This document shows positions 35,269-43,533 of a stretch of 64,000 nucleotides of DNA, piece after piece; within the stretch, counting starts at the first letter, position 1, and each line of letters begins with the position of its first letter. Origin of the DNA: Collimonas antrihumi (GTDB lineage Bacteria; Pseudomonadota; Gammaproteobacteria; Burkholderiales; Burkholderiaceae_D); contig NZ_JAGQED010000007.1 in the NCBI RefSeq assembly GCF_018304965.1, forward strand, positions 121,580 through 185,579, in the 5' to 3' direction. Under the pieces are notes generated by a model that did not search any database, was not told the origin of the DNA, and saw only the letters and a program-made list of their open reading frames with translations. The position numbers and the translations under genes are program-made.

Positions 35269-36123
35269 ATGATGCAAAAAATGGCAAAAAAGAATTTCAG
35301 CATTGAATTTTTCCCGCCCAAGACCCCTGAAGGCGCAGAAAAATTACGGGTAACGCGTGCCAAACTGGCCGAGTTGCACCCCAAGTATTTTTCGGTCACC
35401 TTCGGCGCCGGCGGTTCGACCCAGAAGGGTACGCTGGATACTGTGCTCGACATCCGTAGTGAAGGCCTTGAGGCGGCGCCGCATCTGTCGTGCCTGGGCA
35501 GCTCGCGCGAATCGTTGCGCTCGATTCTGACGCAATACAAGGATAACGGCATCAAGCATCTGGTTGCGTTGCGGGGTGACTTGCCAAGCGGTTACGGCGC
35601 GATGGATATTTCTTCCGGCGAATTCCGCTATGCCAATGAACTGGTGGAATTCATTCGCGCTGAAACCGGCGACTGGTTTCATATCGAAGTCGCGGCCTAC
35701 CCTGAAATGCATCCGCAAGCCAAGTCGCCGCAAGACGACGTGCAGCGTTATGTCAGCAAGGTGAAAGCCGGCGCCGACGGCGCCATTACGCAATATTTCT
35801 ACAATGCGGATGCTTATTTCCGCTTTGTAGAAGAGGCGCAAAAGCTGGGCGCGACGATACCGGTAATTGCCGGCATCATGCCGATCACCAATTATTCGCA
35901 GCTGATGCGTTTTTCAGATATGTGCGGTACCGAGATCCCGCGCTGGATTCGTCTCAAGCTCGCCAGCTACGGCGACGACACGGATTCGATCCGCGCCTTC
36001 GGCCTGGATGTGGTGACCCAGCTTTGTGAACGTCTGCTGGCAGGCGGTGCGCCCGGTTTGCATTTCTACACGCTGAATCAATCGGCTGCGACTATCGCGA
36101 TCTGGCAGCGGCTTAAGTTATAA
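35269..36123 (+). CDS. metF: 5,10-methylenetetrahydrofolate reductase
   Basis: FAD enzyme reducing methylene-THF to methyl-THF, the methyl donor for methionine. NFSIEFFPPKTPEGAEKL contains the conserved Glu. FSVTFGAGGSTQKGTLDTV, HLVALRGDLPSGYG (FAD binding) and GAITQYFYNADAYFRF are family motifs, and GGAPGLHFYTLNQS closes the barrel. Three ATGs (35269, 35272, 35281) compete and none has a clear ribosome site; MAKKNFSIEF from 35281 would also match the family. Just downstream of the holin-like gene. Confidence 0.96.
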   Translation: MMQKMAKKNFSIEFFPPKTPEGAEKLRVTRAKLAELHPKYFSVTFGAGGSTQKGTLDTVLDIRSEGLEAAPHLSCLGSSRESLRSILTQYKDNGIKHLVALRGDLPSGYGAMDISSGEFRYANELVEFIRAETGDWFHIEVAAYPEMHPQAKSPQDDVQRYVSKVKAGADGAITQYFYNADAYFRFVEEAQKLGATIPVIAGIMPITNYSQLMRFSDMCGTEIPRWIRLKLASYGDDTDSIRAFGLDVVTQLCERLLAGGAPGLHFYTLNQSAATIAIWQRLKL

Positions 36124-36125
36124 AT

Positions 36126-36743
36126 TCACGCATTTATAACAATTGTTTCGGTGATGATTGCATCCAGCGCCACATCATGCGCAGCGCCGTCAAATTCGGC
36201 CAGTCCGCAGGCATAGGCAATGCCAATTGCCTGCGGGCGCGGCAATGACGACGGCGCCAGCGTCCGGTCATAAAAACCACCGCCGTAACCCAGCCGTATT
36301 TTGTGCCGGTTGAAGCCCACGCAGGGAATCAACAAGGCCTGTGGCGCTACCGTTACGTCGCTTGCCGGTATGGCAACGCCGAATCCGTCCTTGGCCATGG
36401 CTTCACCCGGAGTCCAGCTGACAAACCGCAATGGACTATCGCTGCCGACCACCACGGGCAATGCCAGCCGCATGCCGCACGCCGCCAGTTCGGTATAGGC
36501 CGGGCGCAAATCCGGTTCGCCGCGGATCGGCCAATAGACGCCGAGCGTGCCGCCCGGATGCGTATCAGTCCACAGCGTGGCCCAGGCGATTACCCGCCGC
36601 CCAAGTTCTGCGTCCCAATCCTGGCGGCAGGCCGGGCTGATCGACTTGCGTGTCGCCAGCAAACTACGCCGCAGCAGCGTTTTGTCCGCGCCCGGTGTTG
36701 CATCACTGGCATCACATGCTATGCTAGACATCATCATCCGCAT
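36126..36743 (-). CDS. fau: 5-formyltetrahydrofolate cyclo-ligase
   Basis: ATP-dependent recycling of 5-formyl-THF to methenyl-THF in the folate pool. KTLLRRSLLATRKSIS at the start, VYWPIRGEPDLRP, and the C-terminal PCVGFNRHKIRLGYGGGFYDRTLA signature with the phosphate-binding glycines. Convergent with metF (2 bases apart), extending the one-carbon gene group. The start is uncertain among several ATGs (36743, 36737, 36734, 36731). Confidence 0.93.
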   Translation of the reverse strand: MRMMMSSIACDASDATPGADKTLLRRSLLATRKSISPACRQDWDAELGRRVIAWATLWTDTHPGGTLGVYWPIRGEPDLRPAYTELAACGMRLALPVVVGSDSPLRFVSWTPGEAMAKDGFGVAIPASDVTVAPQALLIPCVGFNRHKIRLGYGGGFYDRTLAPSSLPRPQAIGIAYACGLAEFDGAAHDVALDAIITETIVINA

Positions 36744-36768
36744 TCGTAAAATTAAGGTTGGCAGTTAT

Positions 36769-38757
36769 ATGTTTAAAAAGAAATGGCTTGCTGTGATCGC
36801 CGTCGCCGTGGCTTCTTCCGCTGTGATAACAGGCGCGGCTTACGCGCAAAAACGCTCTGCAAATGGCAACACCGCTGCTGCCAGCTATGCCAGTCAGGAC
36901 GACAACTTCCTGGCTCTGCGCGATGCTTCACGTGCGAACAATGCAGATAAGGCAGAGCTGCTGGCTTCTACTTTAAGTGATTATGACATTCCTTCGTATG
37001 TCGATTATTACCGCTTGAAGCCGTTGATCAAAGACCTGGTTGCTCCGCAATCCCAAATTCGCGAGTACCTGGCGCGTTACGATGGCAGCGCCATTGCCGA
37101 CCGCTTGCGCAACGACTGGCTGCTGGAGTTGGGCAAGGCCGGCGACTGGACCACTTTCGATGAACAATATCCGAAATTCGTACTCGACGACGATACGCAA
37201 TTGAAATGCTACGCGCTGACCTCGGCTGCGTTGAAAGGCACGAATGTCGCCGCCGAGGCGCGCGCCTTGCTGACCACGCCGAAGGATTTCGGCCAGGGTT
37301 GCACCGATCTGATCGGTACGCTGGCGCAAAATGGCCAATTCACCGCAGATGATGTCTGGTTCCAGATCCGGCAAGCGGTAGAGGCCGGGTTTGGCGGCGT
37401 TGCACGCCGCATGACGCCGTATATCGACGCCGACGATTCCCAGGTGGTGCAAGCCATCGACAAGTCGCCGCTGGTTATTGCGCGTGGCGCGGGGACAGAC
37501 CGGGTCAGCCATGAATTATTCATTCTCGCCTTGGGGCGGGTAGCCAAAACCGATACTGGCAGGGCGGCTGCAGCGTTGAATGCATCCTCGGATCAATTGA
37601 CATCCTCCGAACGATCCCTGGCATGGGCGCAGATAGCGCTGCAGTCGGCGCTCAAGCTGGAACCGCAGGCCGTTGATTATTGGCGCCAAGTTAAAGATAA
37701 TGCGGGCAACGCCGCATTGTCGATGGATGCTTATCAGTGGCGAGTCCGTTCCGCTTTACGTGCCGGCGACTGGAAGCTGGTTCGTAGCGGTATCGTGGCA
37801 ATGCCGGCGGCGTTACGCAGCGATCCGACCTGGATCTACTGGATGGGCCGGGCAGATCAGTTGGAAGGAAAATCTGGGCAAGCGCAGCAGCAATTCCAGT
37901 CGATCGCCGACCAGACCAATTTCTACGGTCAACTGGCGCTGGAAGAGTTGGGGCAGAAGATCATTGCGGTTTCCTCCACGCAGGCATTCAGCCCGGCGGA
38001 AATGGCGCCGATGGCAAATAATCAGGGCTTCCGTCGCGCGCTGCGGTTTTTTGACATGAATCTGCGCTTTGAAGGGGTGCGCGAATGGAACTGGGAATTG
38101 CGTTCGATGACCGATCGCCAATTGCTGGCGGCGGCAGAATTCGCACGCCAAAACAACGTTCTGGACCGCATGGTGAATACTTCGGACCGCACCAAGGTCG
38201 AAGTCGATTTCAACCAGCGCTTCCCATCGCCCCACCGCGATGTCATGACCACCAATACCCAAAGCCTGGGACTCGACATGGCTTGGGTCTACGGCGTGAT
38301 CCGGCAAGAATCGCGTTTTGTCAGAAGTGCGCGCTCGCACGTCGGCGCCAGCGGCTTGATGCAGGTGATGCCGACGACAGCGCGCTGGGTCGCAAAGAAA
38401 ATCGGCTTGAACGGTTTTACCAACGACCAGATATCCGATGTGAATACCAATATCCTGCTGGGTACCAATTATCTGAGCATGGTGTTATCCGATCTGGACG
38501 GTTCGCAAGCGCTGGCCTCGGCCGCCTACAACGCCGGCCCTGGCCGGCCGCGTGCCTGGCGCTCGACCTTGCCTGGCACGGTTGAAGGCGCGGTTTTTGC
38601 GGAGTCGATTCCGTTCAGCGAAACCCGCGGCTATGTAAAAAATGTATTGTCCAACGCAACCTATTACGCCGCCTTGTTTGACGGTAAGCCGCAGTCCTTG
38701 AAGGCGCGGCTGGGCACAGTCGCTCCCAAGGGTTTCGTCGAATCGGCACTGCCTTGA
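36769..38757 (+). CDS. slt: Soluble lytic murein transglycosylase (Slt70-like)
   Basis: Periplasmic enzyme that cleaves glycan strands to 1,6-anhydro products. Signal peptide of about 27 residues (MFKKKWLAVIAVAVASSAVI, cut near AYA). A long alpha-superhelical U domain (to about 480) precedes the SLT catalytic domain, where Glu514 in VIRQESRF is the catalytic acid, followed by GASGLMQVMPTTARWVAKKIG and ALASAAYNAGPGRPRAW. The ATG at 36769 is preferred because it gives the signal peptide; the frame runs open to 36547 across the divergent cyclo-ligase gene. Confidence 0.95.
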   Translation: MFKKKWLAVIAVAVASSAVITGAAYAQKRSANGNTAAASYASQDDNFLALRDASRANNADKAELLASTLSDYDIPSYVDYYRLKPLIKDLVAPQSQIREYLARYDGSAIADRLRNDWLLELGKAGDWTTFDEQYPKFVLDDDTQLKCYALTSAALKGTNVAAEARALLTTPKDFGQGCTDLIGTLAQNGQFTADDVWFQIRQAVEAGFGGVARRMTPYIDADDSQVVQAIDKSPLVIARGAGTDRVSHELFILALGRVAKTDTGRAAAALNASSDQLTSSERSLAWAQIALQSALKLEPQAVDYWRQVKDNAGNAALSMDAYQWRVRSALRAGDWKLVRSGIVAMPAALRSDPTWIYWMGRADQLEGKSGQAQQQFQSIADQTNFYGQLALEELGQKIIAVSSTQAFSPAEMAPMANNQGFRRALRFFDMNLRFEGVREWNWELRSMTDRQLLAAAEFARQNNVLDRMVNTSDRTKVEVDFNQRFPSPHRDVMTTNTQSLGLDMAWVYGVIRQESRFVRSARSHVGASGLMQVMPTTARWVAKKIGLNGFTNDQISDVNTNILLGTNYLSMVLSDLDGSQALASAAYNAGPGRPRAWRSTLPGTVEGAVFAESIPFSETRGYVKNVLSNATYYAALFDGKPQSLKARLGTVAPKGFVESALP

Positions 38758-38774
38758 GTTGAATAGGCGAACCC

Positions 38775-39485
38775 ATGCTAGGCACACCCATGCAAACCAC
38801 AGAACTTGATCCCAGTCTTTCCGCTGCTCTGCAAAAAGCCGGGGCAGATGGCTTGGTACTGGTGATCGCCAACAAGAATTATTCTTCCTGGTCGATGCGG
38901 CCGTGGGTGGCGATGACGGCATTCGGGATTCCGTTCAAGGAGCACAAGATCTTGCTGCGGCAAGCGGATACCGCGAACCAGATCGGGCGCTATTCCGCCA
39001 GCGGCCGGGTACCGATTCTGTTGGTAGGCGACAGGCCGGTCTGGGATTCGTTGGCCATCTGCGAATATCTGGCAGAGCAATTCCCCGATCTCGGCATGTG
39101 GCCGCAAGACTCCATGGCGCGCGCCACTGCCCGTTCGATATGCGCTGAAATGCATTCCGGCTTCGCCTCCCTGCGTTCGGCGATGCCGATGGATATCCGC
39201 GCAAACAAACCGGGCCAGGGCCGCACTGCCGGCGCCCAGGCCGACATCGCCAGGGTGATCGAAATCTGGGAAAGCTGTTTATCCGAATTCGGCCATCATC
39301 AATTCTTGTTTGGCGCGTTTTCGATTGCCGATGCTTATTTTGCGCCGGTGGTGATGCGCTTCCACAGTTATGGCGTGTCGCTGGCGCCGGCATTGGAAGC
39401 CTATGCCGAGCGGGTCCGGGCGCATCCCGCGGTGGCACGCTGGGTACGCGAGGCGCTGGCGGAAACTGAAGTGTTGCCAGACTAA
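38775..39485 (+). CDS. Glutathione S-transferase family protein
   Basis: Thioredoxin-like N-terminal domain with NKNYSSWSMRPWVAMTAFG (the serine-rich active-site region), the cis-Pro motif GRVPILLVGDRPVWDSLAICEYL (glutathione binding), and an all-helical C-terminal domain (about 110-230, FLFGAFSIADAYFAPVVMRF). The substrate is unknown. Starts at 38775 and 38790 are both possible. The last four codons, including the stop, are duplicated downstream. Confidence 0.88.
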   Translation: MLGTPMQTTELDPSLSAALQKAGADGLVLVIANKNYSSWSMRPWVAMTAFGIPFKEHKILLRQADTANQIGRYSASGRVPILLVGDRPVWDSLAICEYLAEQFPDLGMWPQDSMARATARSICAEMHSGFASLRSAMPMDIRANKPGQGRTAGAQADIARVIEIWESCLSEFGHHQFLFGAFSIADAYFAPVVMRFHSYGVSLAPALEAYAERVRAHPAVARWVREALAETEVLPD

Positions 39486-39499
39486 ATTGCCAGACTAAC
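39474..39499 (+). repeat. 13-bp tandem duplication of the GST gene end
   Basis: TTGCCAGACTAAA (39474-39486) is followed at once by TTGCCAGACTAAC (39487-39499). The first copy is the last GST codons plus stop; the second puts a TAA in another frame. Confidence 0.9.
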
Positions 39500-39516
39500 C
39501 AGGTTCAATCACAGCC

Positions 39517-40743
39517 ATGAAAGTTTTTGAGGTGGGCGGCGCGGTACGCGACGAGTTGCTCGGGTTGCCCGTAAAAGACCGCGATTACGTGGTGGTCGGC
39601 GCTACGCCGGAAGACATGCTGGCCAAAGGTTTCCGGCCGGTCGGCAAAGACTTCCCGGTATTCCTGCATCCTGATACGCACGAAGAATATGCGCTGGCGC
39701 GCACCGAACGCAAAACTGCGCCCGGCTACAAAGGCTTTGTATTTCATACCGATCCGGATGTCACTCTGGAACAAGATCTGGTGCGCCGCGACTTAACCAT
39801 CAACGCCATCGCGCGCGCTGAAGACGGCACCGTGGCCGATCCGTTTAACGGCCGGCAAGATTTGCAGGGCCGCGTATTTCGCCATGTCTCCGATGCTTTC
39901 GCCGAAGACCCGGTACGCATCTTGCGCGTCGCCCGGTTTGCCGCGCGTTTTACCGACTTCACGGTAGCGCCGCCGACCAATGCCCTGATGCAGCGCATGG
40001 TCGCCGCCGGCGAAGTCGATGCGCTGGTGCCGGAGCGGGTATGGCAGGAATTGGCGCGCGGCTTGATGGAAGCACAGCCGTCGCGCATGTTCGACGTCTT
40101 GCGTGCCTGCGGAGCGCTGGCGCGCATCCTGCCTGAGGTGGATGTCTTATGGGGCATACCGCAACCGGAAAAATATCATCCGGAAATCGATACCGGCGTA
40201 CACGTGATGATGGTGGTGGATACCGCCGCACGTGAAAGCCATACCTTGCCGGTGCGCTTCGCGGCACTGATGCATGATCTGGGCAAGGGCGTCACGCCGG
40301 CCGCCGGCTGGCCTAGCCATCACGGGCACGAAGGGTTTGGAGTGGAGCTGGTGGAGCGGGTTTGCCAGCGTCTTAAAGTGCCGGGCGAGGCGCGCGATCT
40401 GGCGCTCATGACCGCACGTGAACACGGCAATGTCGGCCGCGCATTCGAGCTACGTGCGAACACCATCGTGAATTTGCTGGGGCGTTGCGATGCCTTTCGC
40501 AAACCACAGCGATTTATCGATATGCTGCGCGCCACCGAGTGCGATTATCGCGGCAGGACCGGATATGAGGAGCGTCCGTTTCCGCAATTCGCTTATCTGC
40601 AGGCAGCGTTGCAGGCAGCGCAATCGGTCAACGCCGGCGTAATCGCCGGCATGTTCCAGCAGCAGCCGGAACGGATACCCGAAGCCATCCATGCGGCGCG
40701 TGTCGAAATGGTTGAGCAGATGATGCAAGCGCAACGACCATGA
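39517..40743 (+). CDS. cca: Multifunctional CCA protein (tRNA nucleotidyltransferase with HD domain)
   Basis: Adds or repairs the 3' CCA end of tRNAs. The nucleotidyltransferase core has GGAVRDELLGLPVKDRDYVVVG with the catalytic Asp-x-Asp. EDPVRILRVARFAARF is the neck motif, RRDLTINAIA the metal region. A C-terminal HD domain (about 225-330, HTLPVRFAALMHDLGKG) supplies phosphodiesterase and phosphatase activity in this class I form. 408 residues matches gamma/betaproteobacterial Cca. Confidence 0.96.
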   Translation: MKVFEVGGAVRDELLGLPVKDRDYVVVGATPEDMLAKGFRPVGKDFPVFLHPDTHEEYALARTERKTAPGYKGFVFHTDPDVTLEQDLVRRDLTINAIARAEDGTVADPFNGRQDLQGRVFRHVSDAFAEDPVRILRVARFAARFTDFTVAPPTNALMQRMVAAGEVDALVPERVWQELARGLMEAQPSRMFDVLRACGALARILPEVDVLWGIPQPEKYHPEIDTGVHVMMVVDTAARESHTLPVRFAALMHDLGKGVTPAAGWPSHHGHEGFGVELVERVCQRLKVPGEARDLALMTAREHGNVGRAFELRANTIVNLLGRCDAFRKPQRFIDMLRATECDYRGRTGYEERPFPQFAYLQAALQAAQSVNAGVIAGMFQQQPERIPEAIHAARVEMVEQMMQAQRP

Positions 40744-40776
40744 TCCGAGGTAAGCTTATCCGACAGGAGAGCCGGG

Positions 40777-41487
40777 ATGACAGCGACAGATGCAAAGGTG
40801 GGTTCCGCAAACGAGGTGCCGGGCAAAACCGGCGGCGTCGGCTCGGATAAAACCAAGGCATCGCGGCCCGCAATTTTCGTCAAGGAATTGTCCCGCCGTG
40901 CCCGCAAACGCTTGCTGCGGCACTTCCTGGCGTTAAGCAGCGGCGATCGCCTGCTGCGCTTCGGCTCGGTGTTGTCGGATGATCTGGTCAGCCGCTATGT
41001 CGAAAATATCGATTTCACGCGTGATACGGTATTCGGTGTCTACGACCGCAAGTTGCGCTTGCTCGGTGTCGGTCACTTGGCATTTGCGCCACGCGAGGCA
41101 CTGCCATCGGTGAGCGCTTCTACAACCAAGGAACGGGTGGCTGAATTCGGTGTCTCTGTCGCCGCTTCCGCGCGAGGCTTGGGAGTCGGCACGCATTTGT
41201 TTGAGCGCGCCGCGATACGCTGCCGCAACGTCGATATCGACACCTTGTACATGCATTGCCTGTCCTCAAACAAGGTGATGATGCACATCGCCAAGAAAGC
41301 CGGCATGGCGATCCATCGCGATTACGGTGAAGCGGATGCTTATCTGAAGTTGCCGCCGGCCAATCCGGCCAGCGTACTGCAAGAAGCAGTCCAGGAGCAG
41401 GTGGCGACATTGGATTACACCATCAAGGCGAATCTGCGGGCTGCGCTTAAATGGCTGGGCAGTTTGCCGGGCATCAAGCGTGACTAA
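40777..41487 (+). CDS. GNAT-family N-acetyltransferase
   Basis: After a 30-residue flexible N-terminus, the acetyltransferase fold spans about 45-190. The acetyl-CoA pyrophosphate loop appears as ARGLGVGTHLFERAAIRCRN, and LGVGHLAFAPRE and VAEFGVSVAASARG are the preceding strands. A helical tail of about 45 residues follows. The substrate is unknown. AGGAGAG precedes the ATG. The 3' end is the start of a 14-bp tandem repeat. Confidence 0.85.
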   Translation: MTATDAKVGSANEVPGKTGGVGSDKTKASRPAIFVKELSRRARKRLLRHFLALSSGDRLLRFGSVLSDDLVSRYVENIDFTRDTVFGVYDRKLRLLGVGHLAFAPREALPSVSASTTKERVAEFGVSVAASARGLGVGTHLFERAAIRCRNVDIDTLYMHCLSSNKVMMHIAKKAGMAIHRDYGEADAYLKLPPANPASVLQEAVQEQVATLDYTIKANLRAALKWLGSLPGIKRD

Positions 41488-41522
41488 TTAAGCGCGACTT
41501 ATCAAGCGCGACTTATCAAGCC
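41473..41522 (+). repeat. 14-bp tandem repeat at the end of the GNAT gene
   Basis: Three imperfect copies, ATCAAGCGTGACTA (41473, containing the last codons), ATTAAGCGCGACTT (41487) and ATCAAGCGCGACTT (41501), then a partial ATCAAGCC. It fills most of the gap to the convergent Lrp-type gene. Confidence 0.88.
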
Positions 41523-41526
41523 AGCC

Positions 41527-42051
41527 CTAGCCCTGGAGCAAAGGCAGCGCCGTCGTATCTTTAACCCGCTGCAAGGCAAAACTTGATTTGACGTCAAGCA
41601 CCGCCGGATGGCGCAGCAGGGTCTCCATCATGAAGCGCGAAAAATGCGCCATGTCTTCCACGTGCACCCGCAGCAGAAAATCCATCTCACCCGTCATCGC
41701 ATAACAGGCAACCACCTCTTGCCATTGTTCAACCGCCGCTGAAAATGAAGCGCGCGGAGACATTGCCTGATGCTGTGCTGCAGCCTTGGTGCCGCTCAGG
41801 TACTGCGGATCGCTATGCTTTTCCAGGCGCACATTGATGTAAGCCAGCAGGCCCAGTCCGATTTTGTCCGGCTCCAGCAGCGCCACGTATTGCCGGATCA
41901 CGCCAGCCTGTTCCAGGTGCTTGATGCGGCGCAGGCACGGCGACGGCGACAGGTTGACTCTTTCTGCCACTTCCTGATTGCTGAGGCGGCCATCCTCCTG
42001 CAAGATTGCCAGAATTTTACGGTCTGTTGCATCCATTGCAATTGTTGGCAT
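41527..42051 (-). CDS. Lrp/AsnC-family transcriptional regulator
   Basis: Amino-acid-responsive regulator. N-terminal helix-turn-helix (MDATDRKILAILQEDGRLSN to SPSPCLRRIKHLEQAG), then the RAM ligand domain, with FLLRVHVEDMAHFSRFMMETLL. An extra loop of about 20 residues lies near 88-110 (AAQHQAMSPRASFSAAVEQW). The ATG at 42051 has AAGGTGA five bases upstream. It is divergent from phhA, so it probably controls phenylalanine degradation, as PhhR or Lrp types do elsewhere. The 143-base gap is A+T-rich and likely contains its sites. Confidence 0.9.
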   Translation of the reverse strand: MPTIAMDATDRKILAILQEDGRLSNQEVAERVNLSPSPCLRRIKHLEQAGVIRQYVALLEPDKIGLGLLAYINVRLEKHSDPQYLSGTKAAAQHQAMSPRASFSAAVEQWQEVVACYAMTGEMDFLLRVHVEDMAHFSRFMMETLLRHPAVLDVKSSFALQRVKDTTALPLLQG

Positions 42052-42194
42052 AAATCACCTTAAAGAAACTAATTTTTATTATATTATTGCGCAGATTTTT
42101 ATTTGCGGGGCGAATTTTGCAATTAACTGCTGCCAACTCGGCCCTATACTGTAGGTGCCAGAGAAGCAAACGCGTTTAGTCCAGGACAGAGAAA

Positions 42195-43115
42195 ATGAAT
42201 GCAAAAGTGATGGAAGCAAGCTTGAGGTCGGACTTAAACTCCGCCGATTCGAACACCGACGATTTTTTTGCCGCCGTCGCCGAGAAATCGGATGGTACCG
42301 TATTGCGTGGCGATTACAGCAAGATCGACGCCCGATACGTGGTCAAGCAGGACTGGGATGCTTATACGCCGGAGCAGCACGCCTTGTGGCGCCGCCTGTA
42401 TCAACGGCAAGCCAAGCTGATCCCGGGGCGCGCTTGCGATGTGTTCATCGAGAGCCTGGAAATGCTGAACATCGGGGATGGCATTCCTCGCTTCGAGGAG
42501 TGTTCGGCCTTGCTGTCCAAGGCTACCGGCTGGACGCTGGTGGCGGTGCCTGGCCTGGTGCCGGATCAAATTTTCTTTGAACATCTGGCAAACCGCCGCT
42601 TCCCGGTCACCGTCTGGTTGCGCGATCCGGAAGAGTTCGACTACATTGTCGAGCCCGATGTGTTCCATGACTTTTTCGGTCATGTTCCGCTACTGTTCAA
42701 CCCGATCTTTGCAGACCATTTGCAAGACTACGGCAAGGGCGGCTTGAAGGCGATGAAACTGGATGGCCTGAGCATGCTGGCCCGCTTGTATTGGTACACC
42801 GTTGAATTCGGCCTGATCCAGAGCCCGGTAGGTTTGCGCGTATATGGCGCCGGGATCTTGTCTTCCGGTGGTGAAATCGAACATTGCCTGACCAGTCCGG
42901 CATCGCTACGGTTGCCGTTCGATGTCGAGCGCGTGATGCGCACTTTGTACAAGATCGATTCTTACCAGGAAACTTATTTCGTGATTAACGATTTCCAGCA
43001 ACTGTTCAATGACACTGCGCCGGATTTCACGCCGCTATACGAACGACTGAAAGCGCTTGAACCGTTGCCGGCGAACACCTTGTTGCCTGGCGAAACAAAC
43101 TTGCCGCTGAAGTAA
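42195..43115 (+). CDS. phhA: Phenylalanine 4-monooxygenase
   Basis: Pterin- and iron-dependent hydroxylase turning phenylalanine into tyrosine. Iron ligands are H158 and H163 in VFHDFFGHVPLL and E204 in YWYTVEFGL. IPGRACDVFIESLEMLNI and VGLRVYGAGILSSGGEIEHCL are family signatures. 306 residues is normal for bacterial enzymes. No pterin dehydratase (phhB) is next to it. The Lrp-type regulator is divergent upstream. Confidence 0.96.
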   Translation: MNAKVMEASLRSDLNSADSNTDDFFAAVAEKSDGTVLRGDYSKIDARYVVKQDWDAYTPEQHALWRRLYQRQAKLIPGRACDVFIESLEMLNIGDGIPRFEECSALLSKATGWTLVAVPGLVPDQIFFEHLANRRFPVTVWLRDPEEFDYIVEPDVFHDFFGHVPLLFNPIFADHLQDYGKGGLKAMKLDGLSMLARLYWYTVEFGLIQSPVGLRVYGAGILSSGGEIEHCLTSPASLRLPFDVERVMRTLYKIDSYQETYFVINDFQQLFNDTAPDFTPLYERLKALEPLPANTLLPGETNLPLK

Positions 43116-43123
43116 AAGACAAT

Positions 43124-43159
43124 AAAAAAGCGGATTCTGCCGGGGAGAGCAGAATCCGC
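43124..43159 (-). terminator. Intrinsic terminator facing the minus strand, without an annotated minus-strand gene
   Basis: Perfect 11-bp stem GCGGATTCTGC (43130-43140) / GCAGAATCCGC (43149-43159). Six Ts follow only when read on the minus strand (A-run at 43124-43129). On the plus strand it is followed by AAACTAG. It may still stabilise the phhA 3' end, but its polarity suggests a leftward transcript from the 43.2-43.5 kb gap. Confidence 0.7.
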
Positions 43160-43192
43160 AAACTAGTGATAATGGGAACACTAGAGGGAGGA

Positions 43193-43486
43193 ATGCCCGA
43201 CATGGCTGGTCCAGGGGAGGTATTCAGCCACATCAGACAAGTTGCCATTACACGCCTAGTTGATTCCCATTCCTATTCGATTTACCAGTTGTTACAGTTG
43301 TTACGTCCGCCACGCCGCGGCCAATTGCTGCGGCGTGCATTGAGTCAGCTACCTGCATGTGATAATGTGGCGCTGCTTTCGTTGCGACGAATAGTGGTAA
43401 AAATAGCAGTGAAAATAGTAGTGAGAATAGTAGTACAACACAGGACGATTTGCCCACAAGGCAAAGACGTTTTACCGCGTAGGTAA
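43193..43486 (+). CDS. Possible small ORF with strong ribosome site (uncertain)
   Basis: 97 codons beginning MPDMAGPGEVFSHIRQ, preceded four bases upstream by AGGGAGGA, the best ribosome-binding sequence in this gap. The middle (YQLLQLLRPPRRGQLLRRAL) is basic and amphipathic. A 12-bp tandem repeat reads in frame as RIVV-KIAV-KIVV-RIVV. No family is recognised, and the protein may be an accident of an open frame in regulatory DNA. The remainder of the 418-base gap (43116-43533) has an 8-bp GC-rich hairpin (CACGCCGC/GCGGCGTG, 43311-43337) and a 9-bp duplication (43287-43304). Confidence 0.25.
   Translation: MPDMAGPGEVFSHIRQVAITRLVDSHSYSIYQLLQLLRPPRRGQLLRRALSQLPACDNVALLSLRRIVVKIAVKIVVRIVVQHRTICPQGKDVLPRR
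43390..43437 (+). repeat. Four imperfect 12-bp tandem repeats upstream of the indolepyruvate oxidoreductase gene
   Basis: AATAGTGGTAAA, AATAGCAGTGAA, AATAGTAGTGAG and AATAGTAGTACA run head to tail from 43390 to 43437, about 100-145 bases before the oxidoreductase start. They could be clustered binding sites or a slippage product. Confidence 0.88.
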
Positions 43487-43533
43487 CCCCCACGCAGTGC
43501 AAGCAAAAACATAATTTTTGGCACGGAGACTGA

